Of a stretch of 49,631 nucleotides of DNA, positions 27,603 to 36,180 are shown piece after piece. The position numbers were made by a program, and so were the translations under genes. This DNA comes from Rugosibacter sp. (GTDB lineage: Bacteria > Pseudomonadota > Gammaproteobacteria > Burkholderiales > Rhodocyclaceae), in NCBI GenBank assembly GCA_030645365.1, contig JAUSMB010000074.1, positions 1 to 49,631 of the forward strand, in the 5' to 3' direction. The notes under the pieces were generated by a model that ran no database searches, was not told where the DNA came from, and worked only from the letters and a program-made list of their open reading frames with translations. Each line of letters begins with the position of its first letter. The stretch's first letter is position 1.

Positions 27603-28591
27603 TGGAACTTTTGCGTGCTCGAGGCGGTTACCTCTTTGCCGTAATTGCTACAGCCGCCGTATTGCTAGCGCCGACTTTTGCTCAAGCCGAGAATAACCTG
27701 ATGGCTTTGCAGCGAATGGCGCAGGCTTCTCGCCAGCTAACCTACGAAGGTGTGTTTGTTTACCGTAGCGCTGACCGGATGGAGACTTCGCGCATAGCGC
27801 ATGCCTGGATGGATGGCCGCGACCTGGAACGGATAGAAGTACTCGATGGCAGCCCGCGTGAAATGATTCGTAACGAGGATGAAACAATCAGATTTTTTCC
27901 CATTGAGAAGCGTCTGATTGTTGAAACCCGTTCAACACACCGTCGATTTCCTGCGCTATTGCCTGCTGGAATGAGTCGCTTGAAGGACAATTATTCGATT
28001 CGTTCCGCTGGCCAAGGCCGTGTTGCCGGCATCAATAGTCGCGTCATCGTTTTAGATCCTCGTGACGACTTGCGTTATGGACATGAGTTTTGGCTAGACA
28101 ATGCCAGTGGTTTATTGTTGAGAGCCGTGGTTTTGGGTGGGCATGGTGAAACGCTGGACTCTTTCAGTTTCACTCAAGTCGTTATTGGTGGCACATTACC
28201 ACCTCAAGCATTAAAGCCGCGCTTCCCTACTGAGGGCCTGCAAGTACAGAAAATTACCACGACAGAAATTGTACCGGAAGATTTGGGCTGGGTATTTCAC
28301 AAGAAAATCCCCGGTTTTCGACGCATCCATGCAATGAAGCGCCAGTCTGGTTCCGAAAAGTCTGCATTGCACATTTTATTTTCAGATGGCGTGGCTACCA
28401 TTTCTGCATTTATTGAACCACGTGCTAAACCCGATGGAGCAGAGCAAAGCAGCCCGGCAGTCTTGTCCAGCATGGGTGCGCTGAATGTGTATCGTCGGCA
28501 GACTCCACAGCATTATTTGGTAGTGATGGGAGAAGTACCAGCCCTCGCGCTTAAACAGCTAGGTGATGGTATTGAGTGGAGGCAAAAATGA
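27602..28591 (+). CDS. mucB: Sigma-E regulatory protein MucB/RseB
   Basis: The 329-residue periplasmic protein begins with a signal peptide (about residues 1-29, ending in FAQA). The MucB/RseB domain follows, with TYEGVFVYRSADRMETSRIAH and a C-terminal domain containing LGWVFHKKIPGF. RseB binds RseA and protects it from cleavage until lipid or lipopolysaccharide signals relieve it. The signal peptide contains a degenerate repeat copy (27654-27681), encoding AVLLAPTFAQ. The gene is coupled to rseA and overlaps rseC. Confidence 0.95.
   Translation: MELLRARGGYLFAVIATAAVLLAPTFAQAENNLMALQRMAQASRQLTYEGVFVYRSADRMETSRIAHAWMDGRDLERIEVLDGSPREMIRNEDETIRFFPIEKRLIVETRSTHRRFPALLPAGMSRLKDNYSIRSAGQGRVAGINSRVIVLDPRDDLRYGHEFWLDNASGLLLRAVVLGGHGETLDSFSFTQVVIGGTLPPQALKPRFPTEGLQVQKITTTEIVPEDLGWVFHKKIPGFRRIHAMKRQSGSEKSALHILFSDGVATISAFIEPRAKPDGAEQSSPAVLSSMGALNVYRRQTPQHYLVVMGEVPALALKQLGDGIEWRQK
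27654..27681 (-). repeat. Dispersed repeat, copy 7 (mucB signal peptide)
   Basis: 22 of 28 bases match the consensus in reverse orientation, but it is much closer to copy 1: both share CCGTATTGC-AGCGCCGACTTTT with only one difference. It supplies AVLLAPTF in the signal peptide of MucB. Confidence 0.6.
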
Positions 28592-29049
28592 TGCAATGCG
28601 AGGCATGCGTGGTGGCGGTGATAAGTGATAACAAAGTCTGGGTTGAAGTATCGGCCAGGCCTGCCACGTGTGATCACTGCGCCAATCCTGCACGATGCTC
28701 AACAGGCTTGCTGAGCCAAATAAATCAACCACGTCGTTACCTTGTAAGCAATACGCTGGATTTACATGTGGGTGATCGTGTCAGCTTGGCGGTTGCTGAA
28801 GGCACAGTCTTTCGCGCGGCGCTAGCATCGTATGGCATTCCCCTGCTACTCATTATCAGTGGTGCGGTGGTGGGTCAATGGCTATCGGGTGATGGTGCAG
28901 CTTCCGTAGGTATGCTGATTGGGCTAACGCTTGCTTTTTTATTATTACGGTATCACGAGCAACGTTTTCATGGCGATCATCAGTTGATGCAATCCCCTTT
29001 TTCTTTACAGAAACTACACCAAGAAATAACATTTTTCGAAAAACCTTAA
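28588..29049 (+). CDS. rseC: SoxR-reducing / sigma-E regulator RseC family protein
   Basis: The 153-residue inner-membrane protein has an N-terminal domain with conserved cysteines (MQCEACVVAV, then CDHCANPARCSTGLLSQ). Two adjacent membrane segments follow at about residues 75-120 (ASYGIPLLLIISGAVV and AASVGMLIGLTLAFLLL). RseC proteins modulate sigma-E and help reduce SoxR. ATG 28588 overlaps the mucB stop as ATGA and has GGAGG (28578-28582) upstream, so it is preferred over the in-frame ATG at 28576. Confidence 0.9.
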   Translation: MMQCEACVVAVISDNKVWVEVSARPATCDHCANPARCSTGLLSQINQPRRYLVSNTLDLHVGDRVSLAVAEGTVFRAALASYGIPLLLIISGAVVGQWLSGDGAASVGMLIGLTLAFLLLRYHEQRFHGDHQLMQSPFSLQKLHQEITFFEKP

Positions 29050-29066
29050 AGGAGCAGGACTTGGAA

Positions 29067-30521
29067 ATGAAGAATCTTTGTCTGGTTTTTGCAGTGACTT
29101 TATCTGCTTTGTTATCCGCCTCAAGTCAGGCACGAGAATTACCTGATTTCACTGATCTGGTTGAGGCACAAGGCCCGGCGGTTGTGAATATCAGTACGAC
29201 GCAAATCATCAAACAAAGCGCGCAGGCACAGCTTTCTCCCTTTGATGAAAATGACCCCGCACAAGAATTTTTTCGGCGGTTTTTCCCCGGCCAAATTCCT
29301 GGCATGCCAGGGGAACAAGGGCGGCCTGATCAACCTGGTCAGCCGCGTGAATACAAAAACCAGTCTTTAGGTTCAGGTTTTATCATCAGTGCAGACGGGT
29401 ATATTTTGACCAATGCCCATGTCGTTGACGGTGCTGATGAAGTGACGGTAAAACTCACAGATAAGCGAGAATTTAAAGCCAAAGTCCTGGGCGCTGATAA
29501 ACGCACCGATGTCGCTTTAATCAAAATTGCAGCCACAAAGTTACCCTTTACGCGATTGGGTGATCCAGAAAAAATGAAAGTCGGCGAGTGGGTTGTGGCC
29601 ATTGGATCTCCTTTTGGATTTGAGAATACTGTTACAGCAGGTATCGTGAGTGCGAAAGGGCGTTCTCTCTCGCAAGAAAACTTTGTGCCTTTTATTCAAA
29701 CCGACGTACCGATTAATCCAGGTAATTCTGGTGGGCCTTTATTCAATATGAAGGGCGAGGTTGTGGGGATCAATTCGCAGATCTATTCACGATCAGGCGG
29801 ATTCATGGGCTTGTCTTTTGCTATTCCGATCGATATTGCTATGGAAGTTCAAGCCCAGCTCAAACAAAATGGACGCGTGAGCCGTGGCCGTATGGGCGTG
29901 GTGATTCAAGAGGTGAGTAAAGATCTGGCAGAATCTTTTGGCTTGGGAAGAGCACAAGGCGCGCTCGTTGCCTCGGTAGAAAAAGGTGCCGCAGCAGATA
30001 AAGCCGGTATTGCGCCAGGCGACATTATTCTCAAGTTTGATGGCAAGCCTGTCACCGAGTCTAGCGAATTACCCCGCAAGGTGGGCGCAACCAAACCGGG
30101 CAGCAAAGTGCCCGTGCAGCTCTGGCGTAAAGGGATCGCCATGGATGTGGTAGTCACGATGGGCGAAATTCCTGAAGATGGGAAACCGGTAACCAAGCAT
30201 GGCCGCAAAGCATCCGAGCCCACCAAGACTAATCGTTTAGGTTTGGTGTTGTCTGCATTGTCAGCAGAACAAAAGCGTGCTGCAGGTCTTCCCAGTGGGT
30301 TGATCGTCGAAGAGGTGACGAGTGCCGGGGTGCGCACGGATTTGCGGCCGGGGGATATTTTGCTCTCGCTCATACACAAGGGAACCCAGATTGAGCTCAA
30401 GACGGTCGCACAATTTAATGAGCTTATCGCAGCGGTCAGTAAGATAGAGTCCATCACGTTGCTCGTGCGGCGCGGTGAAGCACAAACCTTTGTCATTATC
30501 AAAGGAGCAGCCAATAATTAA
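29067..30521 (+). CDS. degP: Periplasmic serine protease DegP/MucD (Do family)
   Basis: The 484-residue HtrA protease degrades misfolded envelope proteins. It has a signal peptide (MKNLCLVFAVTLSALLSASS, cleavage after QA) and the trypsin-like domain with His118 (TNAHVVDG), Asp148 (KRTDVALIKI) and Ser221 (PGNSGGPLF). Two PDZ domains lie at about 255-345 and 385-480. Between the signal peptide and the protease domain there is a proline- and glycine-rich loop. ATG 29067 is preferred to the in-frame TTG 29061 because of AGGA at 29056-29059. It is the last gene of the sigma-E operon, as in Pseudomonas mucD. Confidence 0.96.
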   Translation: MKNLCLVFAVTLSALLSASSQARELPDFTDLVEAQGPAVVNISTTQIIKQSAQAQLSPFDENDPAQEFFRRFFPGQIPGMPGEQGRPDQPGQPREYKNQSLGSGFIISADGYILTNAHVVDGADEVTVKLTDKREFKAKVLGADKRTDVALIKIAATKLPFTRLGDPEKMKVGEWVVAIGSPFGFENTVTAGIVSAKGRSLSQENFVPFIQTDVPINPGNSGGPLFNMKGEVVGINSQIYSRSGGFMGLSFAIPIDIAMEVQAQLKQNGRVSRGRMGVVIQEVSKDLAESFGLGRAQGALVASVEKGAAADKAGIAPGDIILKFDGKPVTESSELPRKVGATKPGSKVPVQLWRKGIAMDVVVTMGEIPEDGKPVTKHGRKASEPTKTNRLGLVLSALSAEQKRAAGLPSGLIVEEVTSAGVRTDLRPGDILLSLIHKGTQIELKTVAQFNELIAAVSKIESITLLVRRGEAQTFVIIKGAANN

Positions 30522-30774
30522 CCCAACCCTGCGGTTGTTGCATCGGTCATATTGCCATCTGTGTGATGACATGCTGGTCGCATTAAATGCACTTCGCGGC
30601 GAGACGGGTGTAATCAACTTTGGTATCGACGTGATTGATATTGATGCAGATCCGGCATTGGTTGCTGAATATGATGAACTAGTGCCGGTTTTGCTTGATC
30701 TGGAAGGCCAGATGCTGTGCCATTATTTCCTTGATAGCGCGAAAGTCCGTGAGTATTTGAACGCTTTCCGTTAA
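30475..30774 (+). CDS. Glutaredoxin-like protein (DUF836), start uncertain
   Basis: The protein (up to 99 residues) has the thioredoxin-like core of DUF836/glutaredoxin-family proteins: [19 protein letters not shown], with the CxxC motif, and [24 protein letters not shown]. The disulfide motif suggests a redox role; the partner is unknown. The only standard start before the conserved strand is GTG 30475 inside degP, which has no ribosome binding site. A strong AAAGGAG (30501-30507) instead points to ATA 30514 or ATT 30517, rare start codons. TTG 30535 would remove the first strand. It overlaps or abuts degP and precedes lepA. Confidence 0.8.
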   Translation: MKHKPLSLSKEQPIINPTLRLLHRSYCHLCDDMLVALNALRGETGVINFGIDVIDIDADPALVAEYDELVPVLLDLEGQMLCHYFLDSAKVREYLNAFR

Positions 30775-30800
30775 AATCAGGACTCTTTTTTAAAGCTTCA

Positions 30801-30834
30801 AAGGTGCTCGGTGTGTTTCTTGGGCGCCTTTTTT
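30801..30834 (+). terminator. Terminator/attenuator before lepA
   Basis: AAGGTGC (30801-30807) pairs with GCGCCTT (30824-30830) with one wobble, followed by a T-run to 30834. It lies just before the lepA ATG at 30846, so lepA may have its own control or be attenuated. Confidence 0.6.
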
Positions 30835-30845
30835 ATTGGTTCTTT

Positions 30846-32639
30846 ATGAATCACATCCGTAATTTTTCTATCATTGCTCACATCGATCACGGCAAGTCCA
30901 CGCTGGCTGATCGCATTATCCATAAATGCGGAGGCTTGTCAGACCGCGAAATGGAGTCTCAAGTTCTTGACTCAATGGATATTGAGCGAGAGCGCGGAAT
31001 CACCATTAAAGCGCAAACTGCCGCCTTAAGTTACAAGGCGCGAGATGGTCAAACCTATAACCTCAACTTGATTGACACACCGGGGCACGTTGATTTTTCT
31101 TATGAAGTGAGCCGTTCGCTATCAGCCTGCGAGGGCGCATTGCTGGTCGTGGATGCCTCACAAGGGGTTGAGGCGCAAACGGTCGCCAACTGCTATACCG
31201 CGCTAGAGCTCGGGGTTGAGGTGGTGCCGGTTTTAAACAAAATTGATTTACCGCAAGCTGACCCGGATAACGCCCGGCAGGAAATTGAAGATGTTATCGG
31301 GATTGATGCGACTGAGGCGGTGCTGTGCTCAGCGAAAACCGGCTTGGGTGTGGACGACGTCTTAGAGGCCGTTATTGCACGAATTCCTCCGCCTAAGGGA
31401 CAACTGGATGCACCCCTGAAAGCGTTGATTATTGATTCGTGGTTCGATAACTATGTGGGTGTGGTGATGCTTGTGCGTGTCGTTGATGGCATGCTCAGAG
31501 CAAAAGACAAGCTGTTGCTGATGGCTACAGGCAGTACGCATTTGTGTGAGCAAGTGGGCGTATTTACCCCCAAAGCCTTGCCCCGACCTGAATTAAAAGC
31601 GGGTGAGGTGGGCTTTATTATTTCCGGCATCAAAGAACTTGATGCCGCAAAAGTCGGCGATACCATTACGCTGGTTGATCGTCCCGCAGCGGCAGCTTTG
31701 CCAGGCTTTAAAGAAATCAAGCCGCAAGTTTTTGCTGGTCTTTACCCGATAGAGTCAAATCAATACGAGTCACTGCGCGATGCGCTCGAAAAACTTCGCC
31801 TGAATGACGCTTCCTTGCACTATGAACCGGAGGTTTCACAAGCACTCGGATTTGGCTTTCGCTGCGGTTTTTTAGGGCTTTTGCATATGGAAATTGTGCA
31901 AGAGCGGCTAGAACGTGAATTCGACCAGGATTTAATTACCACCGCACCCACCGTGGTGTACGAAGTGCGTCTGCGCGATGGCGAAGAGATTCTGGTAGAA
32001 AATCCTGCCAAGTTGCCCGAACTGCAGAAGATCGAAGAAATTCGCTAACCCATTATTACCAATGTTATTTTTGTACCACAGGAATATCTCGGTGCAGTCA
32101 TTACCCTATGCGAGCAAAAACGTGGGCGTCAGATCAATATTGCCTATCGCGGCAAGCAGGTTCAACTTACCTATGAGATGCCTATGGCCGAGGTGGTCAT
32201 GGATTTTTTTGACAAGCTGAAGTCTGTCTCGCGTGGTTATGCGTCACTAGATTATGAGTTCAAAGAATACCGTGTCGCCGATGTTGTCAAGCTTGATATC
32301 TTGATCAATGCTGAAAAAGTGGATGCACTTTCCTTGATCGTTCATCGCGCTAATGCGGCTTATCGCGGGCGCGAACTGGCAGCTAAAATGCGCGAGCTGA
32401 TTCCACGTCAAATGTACGATGTAGCGATTCAGTCAGCGATTGGCGCTACCATCATTGCGCGTGAGAACGTTAAAGCCATGCGCAAGGATGTACTGGCCAA
32501 ATGCTATGGCGGCGATATTTCACGAAAGAAGAAGTTGTTGGAAAAACAAAAGGCAGGAAAAAAGCGCATGAAGCAAGTAGGTCGGGTAGAAATTCCTCAA
32601 GAAGCCTTTCTTGCCGTGCTGCGTGTTGGCGATAAATAA
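30846..32639 (+). pseudogene. lepA: Elongation factor 4 (LepA), interrupted by an in-frame TAA
   Basis: LepA (EF4) is a ribosome-associated GTPase. The reading frame from ATG 30846 to the stop ending at 32639 is 598 codons including the final stop, matching the normal length of about 597 residues. It has [10 protein letters not shown] (P-loop), [26 protein letters not shown] and the C-terminal [20 protein letters not shown]. Codon 401 (32046-32048) is TAA, within the conserved EEIREPI segment (here EEIR-stop-PI), exactly where E. coli has Glu. A single GAA-to-TAA change explains it. The two halves appear as separate frames 30846-32048 and 32178-32639 (downstream ATG). It may be a real nonsense mutation, readthrough, or an assembly or sequencing error. 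Confidence 0.93.
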
Positions 32640-32732
32640 TCTTTTTCTGATTGCCGAGAGTTGCAGCATCCGTGGTCGTAGCCTATTTTTTGTAGTTTCT
32701 TATTTCAGTCGACACAGCTTCGCGGAGCCTTC

Positions 32733-33521
32733 ATGAATTTTGCCTTGATCTTATTTTTATTTGTCATTTTTACAGGTATTCTTTGGACATTTGACCATTT
32801 TTGGGCCAGAAAAAAGCGACCTGCTGATGTAAAAGACCCTTGGTGGGTTGAGTATGGCGGCAGTTTCTTTCCGGTTATTCTGGCTGTTTTTGTACTTCGT
32901 TCTTTCCTCGTTGAACCTTTTAAAATCCCTTCTGGCTCGATGATTCCTACCTTGGCGGTAGGTGATTTTATTTTGGTGAATAAGTTCACCTATGGTATTC
33001 GCTTACCGGTAATCAATCAGAAAGTAGTAGAACTCAACAGCCCTCAACGAGGTGACGTGGTGGTGTTTCGGTATCCGCCCGATCCTTCGCTGGACTACAT
33101 CAAGCGTGTAGTTGCTCTGCCGGGAGATCGCATTGAATATCGCAACAAAAAGTTGACGATTAACGGCCAAGAAATAAAACATGAAAGCGCGGGTGACTAT
33201 CTGGACCCAGCCCGCTTGTATTACACGCCACGTTTTAAAGAGACTTTGGGCGAAGTGCAGCACGCGGTGATTATCGATCCTGAAGCGCCTGGTTATGTGC
33301 GACCGATTGTGAACTTTCCGGGTAATGACCAATGCCACTACAATAATGATGGCGTGAGTTGCCAAGTGCCAAAAGGCCATTATTTTGTCATGGGTGATAA
33401 CCGCGATAATTCCCAAGACAGTCGCTTCTGGGGGTTTGTGCCGGATAAAAATCTGGTGGGAAAAGCATTTTTTATCTGGTTTAATTTTAGCGATTTACAG
33501 CGTATTGGCTCTTTTCACTAG
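32733..33521 (+). CDS. lepB: Signal peptidase I
   Basis: LepB cleaves signal peptides of exported proteins. The 262-residue protein has two membrane segments, at residues 1-22 and about 48-65. Catalytic Ser69 lies in IPSGSMIPTL and catalytic Lys124 in DYIKRVVALPGD. GHYFVMGDNRDNSQDSRFWG is the conserved box E. It follows lepA by 93 bp, as in most proteobacteria, and is followed by the DUF4845 gene 8 bp later. Confidence 0.98.
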   Translation: MNFALILFLFVIFTGILWTFDHFWARKKRPADVKDPWWVEYGGSFFPVILAVFVLRSFLVEPFKIPSGSMIPTLAVGDFILVNKFTYGIRLPVINQKVVELNSPQRGDVVVFRYPPDPSLDYIKRVVALPGDRIEYRNKKLTINGQEIKHESAGDYLDPARLYYTPRFKETLGEVQHAVIIDPEAPGYVRPIVNFPGNDQCHYNNDGVSCQVPKGHYFVMGDNRDNSQDSRFWGFVPDKNLVGKAFFIWFNFSDLQRIGSFH

Positions 33522-33529
33522 GAGAGAAA

Positions 33530-33889
33530 ATGAAATTTCAACGGGGTGTTAGCCTCAATGGCATGATGATAGGCAGCGTGATTTTTGCGCTGCTTGCTTT
33601 GCTGACAATGAAGGTGTTGCCTGAATGGATTGAGTACGGGAAGATTATCAAGGTCGTCAAGGCGACCGCAATGGATAGCAATCTAAAGGAAGCAGCAATA
33701 CCGGATGTGCGTGCGGCATACGATAAGCGTGCTGATATTGACATCATTAAAAGCGTGACCGGACAAGATATTGATGTCAGCAAGGAAGGCGGCGAATTAG
33801 TTATTTCTTTTGCCTATACAAAGAAAGTTCCCTTGTTTTATAACGTTAGCCTGGTCTTTGATTTTGAGGGTAGTAGCGCGAAGAAATGA
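33530..33889 (+). CDS. DUF4845 domain-containing membrane protein
   Basis: The 119-residue protein has an N-terminal membrane anchor (GVSLNGMMIGSVIFALLALL, residues 6-25), giving a pilin-like appearance, and then a small soluble domain with IKSVTGQDIDVSKEGGELVI. It is the small protein regularly found between lepB and rnc in betaproteobacteria and many gammaproteobacteria. Its function is not known. The ribosome binding site AGGAGAG directly precedes the ATG. The stop overlaps the rnc start (ATGA). Confidence 0.88.
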   Translation: MKFQRGVSLNGMMIGSVIFALLALLTMKVLPEWIEYGKIIKVVKATAMDSNLKEAAIPDVRAAYDKRADIDIIKSVTGQDIDVSKEGGELVISFAYTKKVPLFYNVSLVFDFEGSSAKK

Positions 33890-34563
33890 AGCTCAAAGCC
33901 GTAGAAGATTCACTGGGACATCAATTTATCCGTCCTGAGTTTCTCCGGCAGGCGTTGACGCACCGAAGCTTTGGTGTGCCACACAATGAGCGGCTTGAGT
34001 TTCTTGGCGATTCGATACTTAATTGCGCTATTGCACACGCTTTGTTTCTGCGCTACGCAGAATGTAACGAGGGTGAGCTGTCTCGTTTGCGGGCGAGCCT
34101 GGTGCGTCAAGAAACCCTTGCTGAAATCGCACTGAGCATTCGCCTGGGGGAGCATTTGCGCTTGGGTGAGGGTGAGCTGAAAAGTGGTGGTTCTAGCCGC
34201 CCATCAACACTAGCCGATGCCTTGGAAGCGGTTTTCGCGGCAGTATTTCTGGATGCAGGGTTTATTGCCGCACAACAGGTGATTGACCGCCTTTTTGTTC
34301 CCTGGATTTTACGTATTGATCCACAAAAATCAGGGAAAGATCCTAAAACCACCTTGCAAGAATTAATGCAACGGCGCCGATTATCTTTACCAAGCTATTC
34401 TTTAATCAACGCGCATGGCGAAGCGCACGCACAGGAGTTTGAGGTGTCATGTGCTGTTGCCGCGCTGAATATTTTGTGCGTTGGCAAAGGCAGTAGCCGG
34501 CGTATCGCTGAACAGGAAGCCGCGCGTTTAGTGCTCACCCGGATTGATCCAATAAAAAAATGA
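33886..34563 (+). CDS. rnc: Ribonuclease III
   Basis: RNase III cleaves double-stranded RNA in rRNA and mRNA processing; it would also mature crRNA:tracrRNA duplexes if the CRISPR locus is type II. The 225-residue protein has the catalytic signature NERLEFLGDSILN (Glu and Asp residues), a second acidic site near TLADALEAVFAAVFLDAG, and a C-terminal double-strand RNA-binding domain from about 152 (PKTTLQELMQRR, ending GSSRRIAEQEAARLVL). The gene is coupled by 4-base overlaps to DUF4845 and era. Confidence 0.98.
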   Translation: MKLKAVEDSLGHQFIRPEFLRQALTHRSFGVPHNERLEFLGDSILNCAIAHALFLRYAECNEGELSRLRASLVRQETLAEIALSIRLGEHLRLGEGELKSGGSSRPSTLADALEAVFAAVFLDAGFIAAQQVIDRLFVPWILRIDPQKSGKDPKTTLQELMQRRRLSLPSYSLINAHGEAHAQEFEVSCAVAALNILCVGKGSSRRIAEQEAARLVLTRIDPIKK

Positions 34564-35447
34564 ATGAAAACTTTCGTACCGGTTATTTAGCCGTAATTGG
34601 CCGCCCCAATGTGGGTAAATCCACGCTGATGAATCGCCTGGTGGGCGCCAAAGTAAGTATCACCTCAAAGAAGGCACAAACCACGCGACATCGCATTCAC
34701 GGTGTGTTGACCACTGCTGACAATCAATTTATTTTTGTCGATACACCAGGTTTTCAAACATCGCACACAAATGCACTTAATCGACTGATGAATCGAAGCG
34801 TCACTTCGTCATTCGCCGATGTCGATGTGATTTTGCTGGTGATTGAAGCCGGGCGCTGGGGCGTAGGCGAAGAAGCACTGATGGCCATGCTGCCAGCAGA
34901 AAAGCCCGTCATTTTGGTAATTAATAAAATCGACCGGTTGGCAGATAAAGGAAAATTGCTGCCATTTATCGCACAAATTTCAGCTCTGCACACCTTTAGC
35001 GAGATCGTCCCGCTATCTGCCGAAAAAGGCGTGGGTACGGAGACATTGTTATCTGCTGTAGCCACTTATTTGCCGGTGATGCCTCCGGTGTTTGAGGCGG
35101 ATGACATCACGGATCGATCCGAACGTTTTCTCGCTTCGGAAATTCTGCGCGAAAAACTATTTCGCAATCTTGGCGAAGAGCTGCCTTATGGCTTGGCGGT
35201 CGAGATTGAGAAATTTGAGCAGGAGGGCGATTTACGGCGTATTTTTGCGGCGATCATTGTTGATCGATCAGCCCATAAAGTGATGGTCATTGGCAAGGAG
35301 GGCGAGCGGCTCAAGCGTATTTCAACTGATGCCCGCAAAGACATGGAAAAACTTTTTGGCGGCAAGGTCTGGTTGGAAACCTGGATCAAGGTAAAAACTG
35401 GTTGGGCCGATGACGAACGCGCCTTGAAGTCTTTGGGCTACGAGTAA
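34560..35447 (+). CDS. era: GTPase Era
   Basis: Era is an essential GTPase for 16S rRNA maturation and 30S assembly. The 295-residue protein has G1 GRPNVGKSTL, G3 DTPGFQ, G4 NKIDRL and a C-terminal KH domain with the IKVKTGWADDE ending. The effector region TTRHRIHG is intact. The ATG overlaps the rnc stop (ATGA), and the recO GTG follows 4 bp after its stop. The rnc-era-recO order is the standard proteobacterial one. Confidence 0.98.
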   Translation: MNENFRTGYLAVIGRPNVGKSTLMNRLVGAKVSITSKKAQTTRHRIHGVLTTADNQFIFVDTPGFQTSHTNALNRLMNRSVTSSFADVDVILLVIEAGRWGVGEEALMAMLPAEKPVILVINKIDRLADKGKLLPFIAQISALHTFSEIVPLSAEKGVGTETLLSAVATYLPVMPPVFEADDITDRSERFLASEILREKLFRNLGEELPYGLAVEIEKFEQEGDLRRIFAAIIVDRSAHKVMVIGKEGERLKRISTDARKDMEKLFGGKVWLETWIKVKTGWADDERALKSLGYE

Positions 35448-35451
35448 TCCG

Positions 35452-36180
35452 GTGAGTGGGAAGCAACGCATTGATGAGCAACGTGCTTTTGTGTTGCACC
35501 TTTATCCTTATAGCGAAACCAGTTTGGTTGTTGATGTTTTTTCTCGCGATCATGGGCGTTTGGCGCTGCTGGCACGTGGTGCACGACGGCCACGTTCCGC
35601 ATTGCGCGGATTGTTGATGGCATTCCAGCCACTAGAGCTTGGCTGGTTTGGGGCAGGGGAGGTCAAAACACTCGCCAAGGCCGAATGGATAGGCGGCATG
35701 CCATTGCTAGGTGGGCGCTGCTTGCTGCTGGGCTATTATCTCAATGAGCTTTTAGTCAAGATGTTGCCACGAGAAGATCCGCATGGTGTGCTGTTCGACG
35801 CTTACAGTGCGGCACTGCATGCGCTGGCTCTCGGAGGGGCAGATGCGCCCGAGTTGAGACGATTCGAGAAGACGCTGCTCAAGGAATTAGGCTATGGTTT
35901 GACGCTGGACCGCGAGGCAGTCACGGGTGATCAAATCATTGCACAAGAACAATATGCTTTTCAGGTTGAGCGCGGGCCGGTCCGAAAAGTCGGCGCTGGT
36001 GATACGGCGAATATAAGTGTTTTACATGGTAAAACGCTGCTCGACATGATGGCGGACGACTATACCGATCCGCAAACACGGATGGAGAGCAAGATGTTGA
36101 TGCGCCAACTGATTGCGCATCATCTGGGAGGAAAACCATTGCAATCGCGGCGGGTTTTTATGGAGCTACAGGAACTGTGA
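35452..36180 (+). CDS. recO: DNA repair protein RecO
   Basis: RecO loads RecA onto gaps in single-stranded DNA together with RecR. The 242-residue protein has the OB-fold N-terminus (QRAFVLHLYPYSETSLVVDVF and HGRLALLARGARRPRSALRG) and a helical C-terminal part (LRRFEKTLLKELGYGL). A full-identity dispersed-repeat copy (35983-36010) encodes RKVGAGDTAN at about residues 178-187, within a variable loop of the family. GTG 35452 is the probable start; the ribosome binding site is weak. The stop overlaps pdxJ. Confidence 0.93.
   Translation: MSGKQRIDEQRAFVLHLYPYSETSLVVDVFSRDHGRLALLARGARRPRSALRGLLMAFQPLELGWFGAGEVKTLAKAEWIGGMPLLGGRCLLLGYYLNELLVKMLPREDPHGVLFDAYSAALHALALGGADAPELRRFEKTLLKELGYGLTLDREAVTGDQIIAQEQYAFQVERGPVRKVGAGDTANISVLHGKTLLDMMADDYTDPQTRMESKMLMRQLIAHHLGGKPLQSRRVFMELQEL
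35983..36010 (+). repeat. Dispersed 28-bp repeat, copy 8 (inside recO; reference copy)
   Basis: This copy matches the consensus at all 28 positions, and copy 5 differs from it by one base. The core AAGTCGGCGCTGGTGATACG is followed by GCGA. Read in frame it gives RKVGAGDTAN in the C-terminal half of RecO. Confidence 0.95.

Noticed and set aside
28353..28376. SEKSALHI in mucB, similar to the peptide of the purL repeat copy
   Set aside because: The peptide agrees but the DNA after CCGAAAAGTC diverges; not reliable as a repeat copy.
31650..31672. AAAAGTCGGCGATACC in lepA resembling the repeat
   Set aside because: KVGDTIT is a conserved LepA motif in all bacteria, so the similarity is coincidental.
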